Counted from the stretch's first letter, positions 25,545 to 34,484 are shown. The stretch: 64,000 bases of DNA from Leucobacter celer subsp. astrifaciens (GCF_001273835.1 NZ_JHEI01000150.1:123683-187682), one strand, 5' to 3'. Translations and numbers: made by a program. The notes: generated from the sequence alone by a model not told the origin.

Positions 25545-26663
25545 ATGCGCCACCACATCATCACCCATGCCCGTGCCGCCCTGCGGGGCGGCACGGGCTC
25601 CGCCCGCTCCGCAGGCACTGCCGGCTCGGCTCTGCGACGGTCCGCCGTGGCCGGGGCCGCGATCCTCGCGGCCGGTCTCGCGCTCACCGCCTGCGCGGGA
25701 GCAGCGCCCGCCGAGGACACCGCGGCCGGCGACGAGCCCACCTCCGTCGCCTTCGCACTCGACTGGGCGCCCAACACCAACCACATCGGCGTGTACGTCG
25801 CCGACGAGCTCGGCTACTTCGACGAGGCCGGGCTCGACGTCGAGATCCTGCCGTACGGCTCGACCTCGGCCGTGCAGCTCGTCTCGGCCGGTGAAGCCGA
25901 CTTCGGCATCGGCGGCCAGTCGGGCGTGCAGATGGCGCGTACCGCCGGGCTCGACCTGGTCTCGGTGTACCGGGTCACGCAGACCGACACCGGACGGCTG
26001 GTGATGCTGGGCGACCGCGAGGATCTCACCCGCCCGGCCGACCTCGACGGCCTCGTCTTCGGCGGGTTCGGGTCACCGCTGTACTCGGCGCTCGCGGCCT
26101 CGACGATCCGCGGAGACGGCGGCGAGGGCGAGTTCGAGGAGGTGGTGCTCGACACGGGCGCCTACGAGGCGCTCTCGCAGGGGCGCATCGACTTCACGCT
26201 GTCGGTGTCGACCTGGGAGGATCTCCAGACGCAGATCGACGGCCACCCCTACCGGGCGTTCCGCTACCAGGACTTCGGAGTGCCCGAGCAGCAGTCCACC
26301 GGCATCGTCTCGAGCGAGAAGTACCTCGACGCGCACCCCGAGGAGGCCGCGGCCTTCGTGCAGGCGGTCGCCCGCGGGTACGCCTACGCCGCCGAGCATC
26401 CCGAGGAGGCCGCCGACCTCCTCATCGCCGCGAACCCCGACACGCTCGGCACCGCCGAGGAACTCGTGCGCCGAAGCGCAGAGCTGATGGCGGGCGACGG
26501 CTATCTCGTCTCGAATGAGCGCGGCATCGGCGCTGCGAACCCCGCGGCGTGGGAGGAGTTCGGGGCGTTCCTGTTCGAGGGCGGATTCCTCACCGACTCG
26601 GAGGGGCAGCCGCTCACCGAGGAGCCCGACTGGACCGAGTACTACACCGACGAGTACCTGTGA
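25545..26663 (+). CDS. ABC transporter substrate-binding lipoprotein, NMT1/THI5-like (ThiY type)
   Basis: The 372-residue protein has a long basic N-terminus, a hydrophobic segment and the lipobox LTAC near residue 50, so it is anchored outside the membrane. The mature domain opens with FALDWAPNTNHIGVYVADELGYFDEAGLDV, followed by GEADFGIGGQSGVQMAR, typical of NMT1/THI5-like proteins that bind thiamine pyrimidine precursors such as formylaminopyrimidine. It is the first gene behind a TPP riboswitch and is followed by its permease and ATPase with overlapping starts. Confidence 0.92.
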   Translation: MRHHIITHARAALRGGTGSARSAGTAGSALRRSAVAGAAILAAGLALTACAGAAPAEDTAAGDEPTSVAFALDWAPNTNHIGVYVADELGYFDEAGLDVEILPYGSTSAVQLVSAGEADFGIGGQSGVQMARTAGLDLVSVYRVTQTDTGRLVMLGDREDLTRPADLDGLVFGGFGSPLYSALAASTIRGDGGEGEFEEVVLDTGAYEALSQGRIDFTLSVSTWEDLQTQIDGHPYRAFRYQDFGVPEQQSTGIVSSEKYLDAHPEEAAAFVQAVARGYAYAAEHPEEAADLLIAANPDTLGTAEELVRRSAELMAGDGYLVSNERGIGAANPAAWEEFGAFLFEGGFLTDSEGQPLTEEPDWTEYYTDEYL

Positions 26664-27469
26664 CGTACGTGCGGGGAACCGAGGCGGGGGGATCGGCCGC
26701 ATCGCGCATCGCGGGCGCCGCGGTGCCCCCGATCCTCGCGTTCCTCGTGCTGCTCGCCATCTGGCAGGCGGTGGCGGGTGCGGGCCTGGTGCCCGCAGAC
26801 ATGCTGCCCGCCCCCACTCGCATCGTCTCCGCGGGCCTCGCCGAGCAGTCCGCGCTGCTGCGCCACACCGTGCCCACGCTGCTCGCCACGCTGATCGGGT
26901 TCTCGCTCTCCGTGACGGTCGCGTTCGTCACCGCGACTCTGCTCGACTTCTGGGCACCGCTCAGGCGGGCGCTGCTGCCGCTGCTCATCGTCAGCCAGAC
27001 GCTGCCGCTCATCGCGCTCGCCCCGCTCGTGGTGCTGTGGTTCGGATTCGGGCTGCTGCCCAAGATTCTGCTCGTCGCCTTCGTCACCTTCTTCCCGATG
27101 GTGGTCGGCTTCCTGCGGGGCTTCTCGTCGGCGGATCCCGAGGCCGAGCACCTGCTGCGCTCGATGGGCGCGGGACGCCCCACGGTGTTCCGCATGATCC
27201 GGCTGCCGGCCGCGACGCCGTCCTTCTTCTCGTCGCTGCGCATCTCGATCACCTACGCGGTGGTGGGTGCGATCTTCGCCGAGTACGCGGGTGCCGTCGC
27301 CGGGCTGGGCGTGTACATGCAGTCGGCCAAGAACGTGTTCCGCACCGACCTCGTGCTCTCCGCGGTGCTCATGAGCACGCTGCTCACGCTCGCCCTCTAC
27401 GCTGCGGTCGTACTGATCGAGCGGTGGTGCGTGCCGTGGCTGCGCATCGAGCAGGGGGCCGAGCGATGA
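26660..27469 (+). CDS. ABC transporter permease for thiamine precursor
   Basis: A 269-residue permease of the BPD/SsuC-type family with six hydrophobic segments. The cytoplasmic coupling motif is seen in the EAEHLLRSMGAGRPTVFRMIRLPAATP stretch (EAA loop). The GTG at 26660 overlaps the binding-protein stop (GTGA), and its own stop overlaps the ATPase start (ATGA), so translation of the three subunits is coupled and under riboswitch control. Confidence 0.92.
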   Translation: MTYVRGTEAGGSAASRIAGAAVPPILAFLVLLAIWQAVAGAGLVPADMLPAPTRIVSAGLAEQSALLRHTVPTLLATLIGFSLSVTVAFVTATLLDFWAPLRRALLPLLIVSQTLPLIALAPLVVLWFGFGLLPKILLVAFVTFFPMVVGFLRGFSSADPEAEHLLRSMGAGRPTVFRMIRLPAATPSFFSSLRISITYAVVGAIFAEYAGAVAGLGVYMQSAKNVFRTDLVLSAVLMSTLLTLALYAAVVLIERWCVPWLRIEQGAER

Positions 27470-28266
27470 GCGGCACGGCCGCCTCGACGACTGGCGCAGG
27501 CGGGACGCTGGAGGTGCGCGGGCTCGGCAAGAGCTTCGGCGCTCGGCGGGTGCTCGAACGGGTCTCGTTCGGGATCGGCCCGGGCGAGATCGTAGCGCTG
27601 GTCGGGGCGAGCGGCAGCGGCAAGTCGACGCTGCTCTCGATCCTCACCGGGGCGCTGCAGCCCGACGCGGGCGAGATCCGGTTCGACGGGACCCCCGTTC
27701 CGGCGCGCAATCGCCCCTTCGCCTACATGCCGCAGCGAGATGTGCTGCTGCCGTGGCGCCGCATCGCCGACAACGCGGGCATCGGACTCGAGGTCGCCGG
27801 GGTGCCGCGGCGCGAAGCGCGCGAGCGGGTGGCACGGCTGCTGCACCCGTTCGGGCTCGCGGGCACCGAGCAGCTGTTTCCCCGCCAGCTCTCGGGCGGC
27901 ATGCGACAGCGGGTGTCGTTCCTGCGTGCGGTGGTGCAGGACCGGCCGGTGCTGCTGCTCGACGAGCCGTTCGGAGCGCTCGACGCCATCACGAGGGACG
28001 AACTGCAGCGCTGGCTGCTCGGCGTCTGGCAGGCCGACGGCTGGAGCATCCTGCTCATCACCCACGATATCCGCGAGGCCGTGCGCCTGGCCGACCGGGT
28101 GCTCGTCCTGCCCGCGACACCGGGTCCGCTGGCGGGCGAGGTGGAAGTGAGTCGAGAGATCCCCCGCGTGCGCGGCTTCCTCACCGATCCTCGAGTGCCG
28201 CTGCTGGAGGAGTGGTTGCACGGTCTGCTCGCGGCGGCGTCGACACCGGGTCTGCGCGACCCCTGA
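27466..28266 (+). CDS. ABC transporter ATP-binding protein for thiamine precursor
   Basis: The 266-residue ATPase has Walker A GASGSGKST (47-55), a Q-loop in YMPQRDVLLPW, the signature LSGGM, Walker B VLLLDEP and the H-loop ITHD. Its closest families are nitrate/sulfonate/taurine-type importers, as usual for ThiZ. It is the last gene of the riboswitch operon; a YbaK gene converges on it with a 25-base gap. Confidence 0.92.
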   Translation: MSGTAASTTGAGGTLEVRGLGKSFGARRVLERVSFGIGPGEIVALVGASGSGKSTLLSILTGALQPDAGEIRFDGTPVPARNRPFAYMPQRDVLLPWRRIADNAGIGLEVAGVPRREARERVARLLHPFGLAGTEQLFPRQLSGGMRQRVSFLRAVVQDRPVLLLDEPFGALDAITRDELQRWLLGVWQADGWSILLITHDIREAVRLADRVLVLPATPGPLAGEVEVSREIPRVRGFLTDPRVPLLEEWLHGLLAAASTPGLRDP

Positions 28267-28291
28267 TCCCCTGAAGCGGGCGGCCGCGTGC

Positions 28292-28780
28292 CTACGCCTC
28301 GGCGCGCCACCCCACGGTGACGTCGACCCAGCCCTCCGCTCCGCTCAGCGCTTCGAGCGCCTCGACGGGTACCAGCACGGCCGAGTTGGCGGTGCCGGCA
28401 GCGGGGAAGACCGTCTCGAAGCGGCGCAGCGACTCGTCGAGGAAGACGCGGGTGCCATCGGGGTTGGCGAAGGGGCACACCCCTCCGATGGGATGCCCGG
28501 TCAGGGCGGGCACGTCGTCGCCCTGCAGCATGCGGGGCTTTCCGCCGAAGCGGCGCTTGAACATGCCGCCGTTCACCTTCGCGTCGCCGGCCGCCACCAC
28601 GAGCACGGCCCGCTCGGGTGCGTCGGGGTCGTGGAAGCCGAGGGTCTTCGCGATCCGCTCCGGCTCCGTGCCCACCTTCTGAGCGGCCAGCTCGACCGTG
28701 GCGCTCGACTCGGCGAATTCGAGGATCTCGCCCGACCATCCGCGTCCGGAGAGGTGCTCGCGTACCCGTGCGGTTCCCAT
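28292..28780 (-). CDS. YbaK/EbsC family aminoacyl-tRNA deacylase
   Basis: A 162-residue editing-domain protein: VELAAQKVGTEPERIAKTLGF at the front, the AVLVVAAGDAKVN strand with the lysine used for tRNA ester cleavage, HPIGGVCPFANPDGTRVFLDESL, and the closing GWVDVT. Stand-alone YbaK-like enzymes clear mischarged tRNAs (for example Cys-tRNA-Pro). The ATG at 28780 is chosen because AAGGGA lies six bases before it; an ATG five codons earlier has none. Probably monocistronic. Confidence 0.88.
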   Translation of the reverse strand: MGTARVREHLSGRGWSGEILEFAESSATVELAAQKVGTEPERIAKTLGFHDPDAPERAVLVVAAGDAKVNGGMFKRRFGGKPRMLQGDDVPALTGHPIGGVCPFANPDGTRVFLDESLRRFETVFPAAGTANSAVLVPVEALEALSGAEGWVDVTVGWRAEA

Positions 28781-28859
28781 TCGATGTCCCTTCATGACAG
28801 AGGTGATGCGGCCGGATCCCACACTACCGGCCTGCAGAGCGGGCATCACGTGCCTCGTG

Positions 28860-29957
28860 TCAGGGCAGCACCGTGAAGTCCGCGCGAGCGTGCACGACGC
28901 CGTTGACCTGCAGCGCCACCCCGTACTCACCCGGGTAGTAGCGACGCGTGGTGATCGGGCGGAACGAGTGCGCGGCCTCGACCGTCGTGCGCTCCCCTGG
29001 ACCGAGGCTGCGCTGCGCGATCTTGAACACCTTCGAGCGCTCGTCGCCGCGAGCGCCGGGGAAGTGCAGCACGTAGTCGATCATGAGCGCGGCCGGAGCA
29101 TCGCCCGGGTTCACGATCGTGGCGCCGAAGCGGACGGTGCCGCCGGCCTCGACCCGGCTCGGCGAGACGTCGACGGGCGACACGGTCACGCGTGCCGGCG
29201 GGAAGCCGAGCAGGGCGAGCGCCTCGGGGTCGCCGCGCTTCACGAGGGTGCGCAGAGCGTGCCGCGCGGTGCGGGGCACGTGCTCGCCCCCGGCTCGCTG
29301 CCACCCGCGCACCGTCTCGAGGCTGAATGCGGTGTGGGCGCGGCTGTGATCGTTGAGGTGGTTCGCGACCGAGCGGCGCACCGAGTCCGACGGGTCATCG
29401 TAGAGGGCGTCGAGGATCGGCCGACTCGGCTCGGGGTCGGCGACGAGCGCCGGGATCCGTTCGCCCCACGGGAGCAGGGGACGGCTGCCCTCCGAGGCGA
29501 GACGGCGCACGTTCCAGTCGGCGTCCCGGGTCCACTCCGTCATGCTGCCGAGTGCCCGATCCAGATCGTGCAGCAGCATCGGGCGGATCGCGAACTCGGA
29601 GGTGAACCGCGGTGTGAGCTCGCGCAGCACGGACATCGCGTCGTCGAACGCGACCCGCGAGTCCTCGTGCACGGCGCGCCGGGCGACCGACAGCCCCACC
29701 GGCCAGAGCAGCCAGCCCTCGAAGCCGGGACGCTGCAGCGCCGAGCGCACCACGCCGGTGAGCGCTCCGCGGCCGCCGGGGATGTCCTCGAGGATGCCCT
29801 GGGCGAGCGCCCGCGCCCGCCCGCTCAGCGTCAGCGCATCCAGCCGGGAGGCCGCGCTGCGGGTCGCCGGTAGCGGGTTACCGGGAGCCGCGTCGCCGAG
29901 CGCTTCGAGCAGTGTCGCGGCGGCCTCCCGCCCCAGCAGCTCGTCCGTCATCGACAT
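28860..29957 (-). CDS. DNA alkylation repair protein (AlkC/AlkD-like HEAT-repeat family)
   Basis: The 365-residue protein has an all-helical HEAT-like domain (about 1-250) with DADWNVRRLASEGSRPLLPWGERIPAL and DPSDSVRRSVANHLNDHSR, the signatures of alkylpurine DNA glycosylases of the AlkC/AlkD superfamily. An immunoglobulin-like beta domain follows (about 255-365; RVTVSPVDVSPSRVEAGGTVRFGATIVNPGD), which is the extra domain of AlkC. It should excise positively charged alkylated bases. The ATG at 29957 has a GGAGGG site; the ATG at 29969 overlaps that site and is less likely. Confidence 0.88.
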   Translation of the reverse strand: MSMTDELLGREAAATLLEALGDAAPGNPLPATRSAASRLDALTLSGRARALAQGILEDIPGGRGALTGVVRSALQRPGFEGWLLWPVGLSVARRAVHEDSRVAFDDAMSVLRELTPRFTSEFAIRPMLLHDLDRALGSMTEWTRDADWNVRRLASEGSRPLLPWGERIPALVADPEPSRPILDALYDDPSDSVRRSVANHLNDHSRAHTAFSLETVRGWQRAGGEHVPRTARHALRTLVKRGDPEALALLGFPPARVTVSPVDVSPSRVEAGGTVRFGATIVNPGDAPAALMIDYVLHFPGARGDERSKVFKIAQRSLGPGERTTVEAAHSFRPITTRRYYPGEYGVALQVNGVVHARADFTVLP

Positions 29958-29995
29958 GCGGCCCTCCATTCCGCAATCAGCATACGGCTCCCACT

Positions 29996-30056
29996 CTTCG
30001 CGCGTCAGTAGTTGTCACCAAACCTGACGTGAGGTGACAACTACTGACGCGCGAAG
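29996..30056. repeat. Interspersed palindrome family 2, copy a
   Basis: A perfect 24-bp inverted repeat: arms at 29996-30019 (CTTCGCGCGTCAGTAGTTGT core) and 30033-30056, with a 13-base loop AAACCTGACGTGA. It lies between divergent genes and is immediately followed by a G-rich tract. A related copy in opposite orientation is at 42891-42944. Confidence 0.92.
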
Positions 30057-30100
30057 ACGGGGCGGGAGGGGGCGGGACGGGGCGGGTCGGGTCGGGCCGG
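30057..30100. other. G-rich tract next to palindrome
   Basis: Ten or so runs of three to five G separated by one or two bases, starting directly at the end of palindrome family 2 copy a. The pattern satisfies the usual sequence rule for a G-quadruplex on the plus strand. Confidence 0.6.
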
Positions 30101-30212
30101 ATGCGGCGCCCGGACGCCCGGGCGGTTGATCCCGGTCCGATCCGGCACTAGATTGCTGGGTACCACCCGCTGGAAGAACGAGTACCGACAGGCCGAACGA
30201 CAGGGGGAGATC

Positions 30213-30419
30213 ATGACACGAGACCGCATCGAGCCGAGCGCCGAGGCCTCGGAAGCCGACGTCCTGGATCAGCTGGCCCCAGCGGATCCGAACGAGGAGG
30301 AAGCGATCCCGCAGCCGCTCGCCGCGGCGAAGCAGCCCGTGAGCGAGGCCGACTGGGCCGAGCAGCAGAAACCGGTGCCGCTGGACGATGAGCGGGACGC
30401 GGAGGGGACCGACGCCTGA
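30213..30419 (+). CDS. Small acidic protein of unknown function
   Basis: A 68-residue, strongly acidic protein (MTRDRIEPSAEASEADVLDQ at the start, ending in DDERDAEGTDA) with no membrane segment and few hydrophobics, probably disordered. I recall similar short acidic proteins in related actinobacteria, with no assigned role. AGGGGGAG lies before the ATG, and TAGATT at 30149-30154 is a candidate -10. An in-frame upstream extension lacks a ribosome-binding site. Confidence 0.65.
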   Translation: MTRDRIEPSAEASEADVLDQLAPADPNEEEAIPQPLAAAKQPVSEADWAEQQKPVPLDDERDAEGTDA

Positions 30420-30493
30420 TCGTGCGCGGCGCCCGCTCCATAGCCGATCCGGGAGACGAGCGAAAGGCCTCGTGGGCGTGCACGGCGCCTGAC

Positions 30494-30506
30494 TAGGGTG
30501 GTGAGC
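30494..30506 (+). promoter_or_regulatory. Putative -10 element of the YihY gene
   Basis: TAGGGT at 30494-30499 lies seven bases before the ATG at 30507, consistent with a leaderless transcript. Confidence 0.4.
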
Positions 30507-31529
30507 ATGGCGAGCGAGGAGACGAAGAGTGCGGCCGGGCTGCTGCGGCGGCTCATCGGGCGCGCGCTGCAGCTGCGCATCGTGCGCGCGTACCTGCGCT
30601 ACTCCGAGCACCGGGGTCCGATGCTCGCCGACAGCATCACCTATCGCGCGCTGTTCAGCGTCTTCGCCGCGGTGCTGCTCGGGTTCTCGCTCGCAGCGCT
30701 GTGGCTCGCGGGCAATCCCGACGCCATGCGGGCGCTCACCGAGGCGCTGAGCGCCGCCGTACCGGGGCTCACCGACGTCGTCGACCCGTCGAAGATCGAG
30801 GCGCCGGCCGGGTTCACGATCGTGGGCGCGATCTCCTTGCTGGGCCTCGTCGGTGCAGCGATCAGCGCGATCGGCAGCCTGCGCACCGCGCTGCGGGTGC
30901 TCGCCGATGAGCTGCACGACGACGGCTTCTTCCTCTGGGTGCTGCTGCGCAACCTGCTGGTGGGGGCCGCGTTCGGCGGGCTGCTGGTGCTCGCGGCGGT
31001 GCTGAGCGTGGCCGGGTCGTTCGGGATCGCGACCGTCGCCTCGTGGCTCGGACTCGGCTCGGGCAGCGACGTCGCGAACGCGCTCACGCGGGGGTTCGGG
31101 ATCGTCGTGGTGCTCGTGATCGACACGCTGGCGGTTGCGCTCGTCTTCCGGCTGCTCTCAGGGGTGGCGGCGCCCGCGCGCGCCCTGTGGGCGGGCGCGG
31201 TGATCGGCGGGATCGGGCTCACGGTGCTGCAGGAGCTCTCGGGACTCTTCGTGCGGGGCGCGACCTCGAACCCGCTGCTGGCCACCTTCGCGGCGCTCAT
31301 CGCGCTGCTGCTGTGGTTCAACCTCTCCGCGCAGGTGATCCTGCTGGCGAGCAGCTACATCATCACGGCCACGGCTGAGGCGAAGGATCGCGTGCGGGAG
31401 CGCTACGGCGCCGAGACACTCGCGCAGCACCGTCGGCGCCGCGCCGAGGACGTGCTGCACGCCGCCACTCGGGAGCTGCGGGCCGCGGAGGAGGCCGAGG
31501 TCGCGGAGCGCGACACGTCGCGCACCTGA
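30507..31529 (+). CDS. YihY/BrkB family inner membrane protein
   Basis: The 340-residue protein has about six hydrophobic segments and the family features: RAYLRYSEHRGPMLADSITYRALFSVFAAVLLGFSL near the start, and late YihY-type helices ending in FAALIALLLWFNLSAQVILLASSYIITA. A charged C-terminal tail follows. Members of this family are often annotated as RNase BN by historical error; they are membrane proteins of unknown function. The ATG at 30507 is preferred to a GTG three codons upstream because of the -10 spacing. Confidence 0.85.
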   Translation: MASEETKSAAGLLRRLIGRALQLRIVRAYLRYSEHRGPMLADSITYRALFSVFAAVLLGFSLAALWLAGNPDAMRALTEALSAAVPGLTDVVDPSKIEAPAGFTIVGAISLLGLVGAAISAIGSLRTALRVLADELHDDGFFLWVLLRNLLVGAAFGGLLVLAAVLSVAGSFGIATVASWLGLGSGSDVANALTRGFGIVVVLVIDTLAVALVFRLLSGVAAPARALWAGAVIGGIGLTVLQELSGLFVRGATSNPLLATFAALIALLLWFNLSAQVILLASSYIITATAEAKDRVRERYGAETLAQHRRRRAEDVLHAATRELRAAEEAEVAERDTSRT

Positions 31530-31541
31530 CGCCGCGCGGGA

Positions 31542-31990
31542 TCAGCCGAGCGTCTGCCGCACCCGATCCACGACCGCGGCGATCCGGCGCTCGCGGGTCT
31601 CGGCGCGCTTCGCCTCGACCACGGAGCGCACGTTCTCCTTGCGGTGCGAGGGCGCCAGCGCGTCGAAGGCGGAGCGCACGCGCGGGTCGGCGTCGACGCC
31701 GCGGCGAGATCCTCGGGCACCTCGACGGTGCGCTCGGCGGAGTCGAGCTCGATCAGCGCGGTCACGCTGTCGCCGATCTCGACGCCCAGCTCGGCGCGGG
31801 CGGCCTTCGACAGCCCGATGAGGTTCTTGCCGCTCATGCGCGCGAGGCGCAGCCGGGCCGCACGATCGCCGATCGTCACGCGCACCGGCGCGCGCCGGCC
31901 GCCGCCCAGCGCCTCGACCTGCGCGTCGCTGAGTTCGATCGCGGTGGCGGGTCCCTGGGGTTCGAGCACCGTGCTGACTTCGAGAGACAT
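31542..31990 (-). pseudogene. YdeI/OmpD-associated (DUF1905-type) protein gene with frameshift
   Basis: From the ATG at 31990 the protein reads as a normal DUF1905 domain (RVTIGDRAARLRLARMSGKN, AARAELGVEIGDSVTALIEL, VEVPEDLAAA). After about residue 98 the frame switches to unrelated Arg/Ser-rich sequence that runs past 31403. The expected C-terminus (DADPRVRSAFDALAPSHRKE, then ENVRSVVEAKRAETRERRIA) is present in another frame and ends at 31542. One missing base near 31696-31697, within GTCGACGCC on the plus strand, explains this. It is either a real one-base deletion or a sequencing error in a GC-rich run. TAGCAT lies six bases before the start, so the gene was probably expressed. Confidence 0.85.
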
Positions 31991-32002
31991 GCGCTCATGC
32001 TA
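31991..32002 (-). promoter_or_regulatory. Putative -10 element of the YdeI-family gene
   Basis: On the minus strand TAGCAT (32002-31997) is followed by six bases and the ATG at 31990. Confidence 0.4.
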
Positions 32003-32088
32003 GTCGCGCGGCCTCCCGACCGCACCACCGGCTCGGGCCGCGCGCTCCCGAGAACACCGACCGCGGCGCGACCGCATGCTCGGCCGTC

Positions 32089-32100
32089 TATGGTGGGAGG
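32089..32100 (+). promoter_or_regulatory. Putative -10 element of the SRAP gene
   Basis: TATGGT at 32089-32094 lies six bases before the GTG at 32101. The G-rich string between them touches the start codon and so cannot act as a normal ribosome-binding site, which fits leaderless initiation. Confidence 0.4.
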
Positions 32101-32802
32101 GTGTGCTCGACGTACGGTTTCGGGGGAGGCCCGCACGGCCTCGGCCTCACCTTCGACCTGCCTCCGATGCACGAGCCGGACAGCCGCAGGCTGCTCGCCG
32201 AATGGGCTCGCGAGCAGCGGAGCCGCGCGCGCATCACGGGCCGCAGGGCGCGCAACCTCAACCCGATCATCCACGCCGGTTACGGCGATCCCGTCGTCGA
32301 GCTCGCCTGGTGGTGGCTGCACGTCGGTGCCGAGCCGGCCCCCTTCAGCGCGTTCAACTCGCGCGACGACACGCTGCTGCGCAAGTGGCGCGAGCCCTTC
32401 CAGCGCCGCGCGATCCTGCCCGCTCACTGGTACGTGGAGCAGGGGAGCACCTTCGCGCTCCCCGGCGACGAACTGTTCGGGATCGCGGCCATCGTGACGC
32501 CGGTGCCGGGAGCGGCGCCGGTGGAACAGCCGGGCGGCTTGCTCATGAGCTACTCGATGGTCACGCGCGACGCCGTCGCTCGGGCCGCGGAGGCGCACCC
32601 GCGCATGCCGATGCTGCTGCCGCGCGACTTCCACGACGCCTGGCTCGATCCCGAGCGACCGGGAGATGCCGCGCTGCTCGCGGCCGCCGTCGAGGCCTCC
32701 CGCGGAATCTGCGCCGAGACGCTCCCGATCGGCGGGCGGCCGGATCCCGATCCCGCGCTCGCCCCCGAGGCCGAGCCCGCCGCCGCGCCCACTCTCTTCT
32801 AG
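32101..32802 (+). CDS. SRAP-domain protein (YedK/HMCES family, SOS response-associated peptidase)
   Basis: A 233-residue DNA-protein crosslink sensor. The active-site residues of the family are all visible: Cys2 (initiator then C), N86 in FNSRDDTL, E113 in HWYVEQ and H166 in EAHPRMPMLLP. The Met-removed Cys2 bonds covalently to abasic sites in single-stranded DNA, shielding them. Cys2 fixes the GTG at 32101 as the start. It has its own predicted leaderless promoter and is separated from the dipeptidase by 231 bases. Confidence 0.93.
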   Translation: MCSTYGFGGGPHGLGLTFDLPPMHEPDSRRLLAEWAREQRSRARITGRRARNLNPIIHAGYGDPVVELAWWWLHVGAEPAPFSAFNSRDDTLLRKWREPFQRRAILPAHWYVEQGSTFALPGDELFGIAAIVTPVPGAAPVEQPGGLLMSYSMVTRDAVARAAEAHPRMPMLLPRDFHDAWLDPERPGDAALLAAAVEASRGICAETLPIGGRPDPDPALAPEAEPAAAPTLF

Positions 32803-33033
32803 CCGTACCCGCCGAAGAACTGGCCTGTGTGCCCGAGCCGCTCGAGAGGACCGGGACCGAGGAACGACCGGAGCGGATCCGCGGCGGGCGAGGGCGGGGA
32901 GGCCGCGGGCGGGCGAGGGATCCGGCCGGTCTGCGGGAGACGCGGGATCCGTCCGGCGGCGGTAGGCTGAGCGCGGAATCGGGCCGGAACGGGCCCGCAG
33001 ATGGGACAGACACACTCACCGAGAGGATCACAC

Positions 33034-34473
33034 ATGGCCGAGCAGGCTGAGCAGAACGAGCAGCGGACGGCGCGCGAGGCGGCGCTGCGGGAAGAGGTGG
33101 CGGCGCAGTTCGAGCGCACCATGGACGACCTGGCGACGCTCGTGCGCATCCCCTCGGTGTCGTGGCCCGCGTTCGACGCGAGCCACGTCGCCGCGAGCGC
33201 CGAGGCCATCGCCGAGCTGCTGCGCGAGACCGGAGTCTTCGACGTGGTCGACATCCGCCGCGCACCGGTCGCGGGCGCCGAGGGCGACGCCGATCCCGAG
33301 CTCGGCCATCCCGCCGTCGTGGCCCGCCGCGAGCCCCGCAACGGCCGCCCCACGGTGCTGCTCTACGCCCACCACGACGTGCAGCCGCCCGGCAAGGACT
33401 CCGACTGGGAGACGCCGCCCTTCGAGCCGACGCTGCGCGGCGGCCGGCTCTACGGGCGGGGCGCCGCCGACGACAAGGCGGGGGTCATGGCGCACCTCGG
33501 TGCGATCCGGGCGCTCGCCGCGACCGCGCGGGCCGAGGGGCGGGAGCTCGATCTCGGCATCGCGCTCTTCATCGAGGGCGAGGAGGAGTGGGCCTCGCAG
33601 TCGTTCGGCAACTTCCTGCGCGAGAACCGGGACCTGCTCGCAGCCGACGCGATCATCGTCGCCGACTCGGGCAACTGGGACGAGCAGACTCCCGCGCTCA
33701 CGGTCGCGCTGCGCGGCGCCGTGGCCTTCAATCTGCGCGTCGACACCCTCGCCCACGCCTCGCACTCGGGCATGTTCGGCGGCGCGGTGCCCGACGCCAT
33801 GCTCGCGACCGTGCGGCTGCTCGACACCCTCTGGGACGCGGACGGCGCGGTAGCGGTCGAGGGGCTGCGCTCCGCCGAGCTGCCGTCGCCCGAGTACGAC
33901 GAGGCTCGTCTGCGGCAGGAGGCCGGTCTGCTCGACGGCGTCAGCCCGATCGGGCGCGGCGAGATCCTCTCCCGCATCTGGGCGCAGCCCGCCATCTCGA
34001 TCACCGGCATCGACGCCCCGGACGTCGCGAACGCCTCGAACACCCTGATCCCGAGCGCGCGCGTGCGGGTGAGCGCCCGGATCGCACCGGGGCAGGATCC
34101 CGCCGAGGCGTTCACGGCGATCAAGACGCACCTGCTGGCTCGAGCGCCGTTCGGCGCGCGGCTGACGTTCGAGGACGAGGGCCTGGGGCAGGCGTTCCTG
34201 GTCGACACGAGCGGGTGGGCGGTCGCGGAGGTGCGCTCCGCGATGGCCGACGCGTGGGAGCGGGAGCCCGTGGACATGGGCGTGGGCGGGTCGATCCCGT
34301 TCATCGCCGAGCTCGTCGAGGAGTTCCCCGAGGCTCAGATCCTCGTCACCGGCGTCGAGGATCCCGACGGCCGCGCGCACAGCCCCAACGAGTCGCTGCA
34401 CGTCGAATCGTTCCGCAAGTCGGTGCTCACCGAGGCGCTCTTCCTGGCTCGCCTCGACGCCCGCTCGCAGTAG
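33034..34473 (+). CDS. M20-family dipeptidase
   Basis: The 479-residue metallopeptidase has the M20 zinc site: VLLYAHHDVQPPG, GRGAADDKAGVMAHLGAI, the FIEGEEEWAS carboxylates, VADSGNWDEQTPALT and a late histidine in GRAHSPNES. The dimerisation domain occurs between (HASHSGMFGGAVPDA). It belongs to the PepV/CNDP-like group acting on dipeptides in the cytoplasm. The ATG at 33034 has GAGAGG eight bases upstream; a -10-like TAGGCT lies at 32963-32968. Confidence 0.9.
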   Translation: MAEQAEQNEQRTAREAALREEVAAQFERTMDDLATLVRIPSVSWPAFDASHVAASAEAIAELLRETGVFDVVDIRRAPVAGAEGDADPELGHPAVVARREPRNGRPTVLLYAHHDVQPPGKDSDWETPPFEPTLRGGRLYGRGAADDKAGVMAHLGAIRALAATARAEGRELDLGIALFIEGEEEWASQSFGNFLRENRDLLAADAIIVADSGNWDEQTPALTVALRGAVAFNLRVDTLAHASHSGMFGGAVPDAMLATVRLLDTLWDADGAVAVEGLRSAELPSPEYDEARLRQEAGLLDGVSPIGRGEILSRIWAQPAISITGIDAPDVANASNTLIPSARVRVSARIAPGQDPAEAFTAIKTHLLARAPFGARLTFEDEGLGQAFLVDTSGWAVAEVRSAMADAWEREPVDMGVGGSIPFIAELVEEFPEAQILVTGVEDPDGRAHSPNESLHVESFRKSVLTEALFLARLDARSQ

Positions 34474-34484
34474 GTCGAACTCAT

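Noticed and set aside
29996..30056. Phage attachment site
   Set aside because: The palindrome is too long and symmetric for a typical att core, and no integrase or flanking direct repeat was found.
30507..31529. Ribonuclease BN
   Set aside because: YihY proteins were once mislabelled as RNase BN; this is a polytopic membrane protein without a metallo-beta-lactamase motif.
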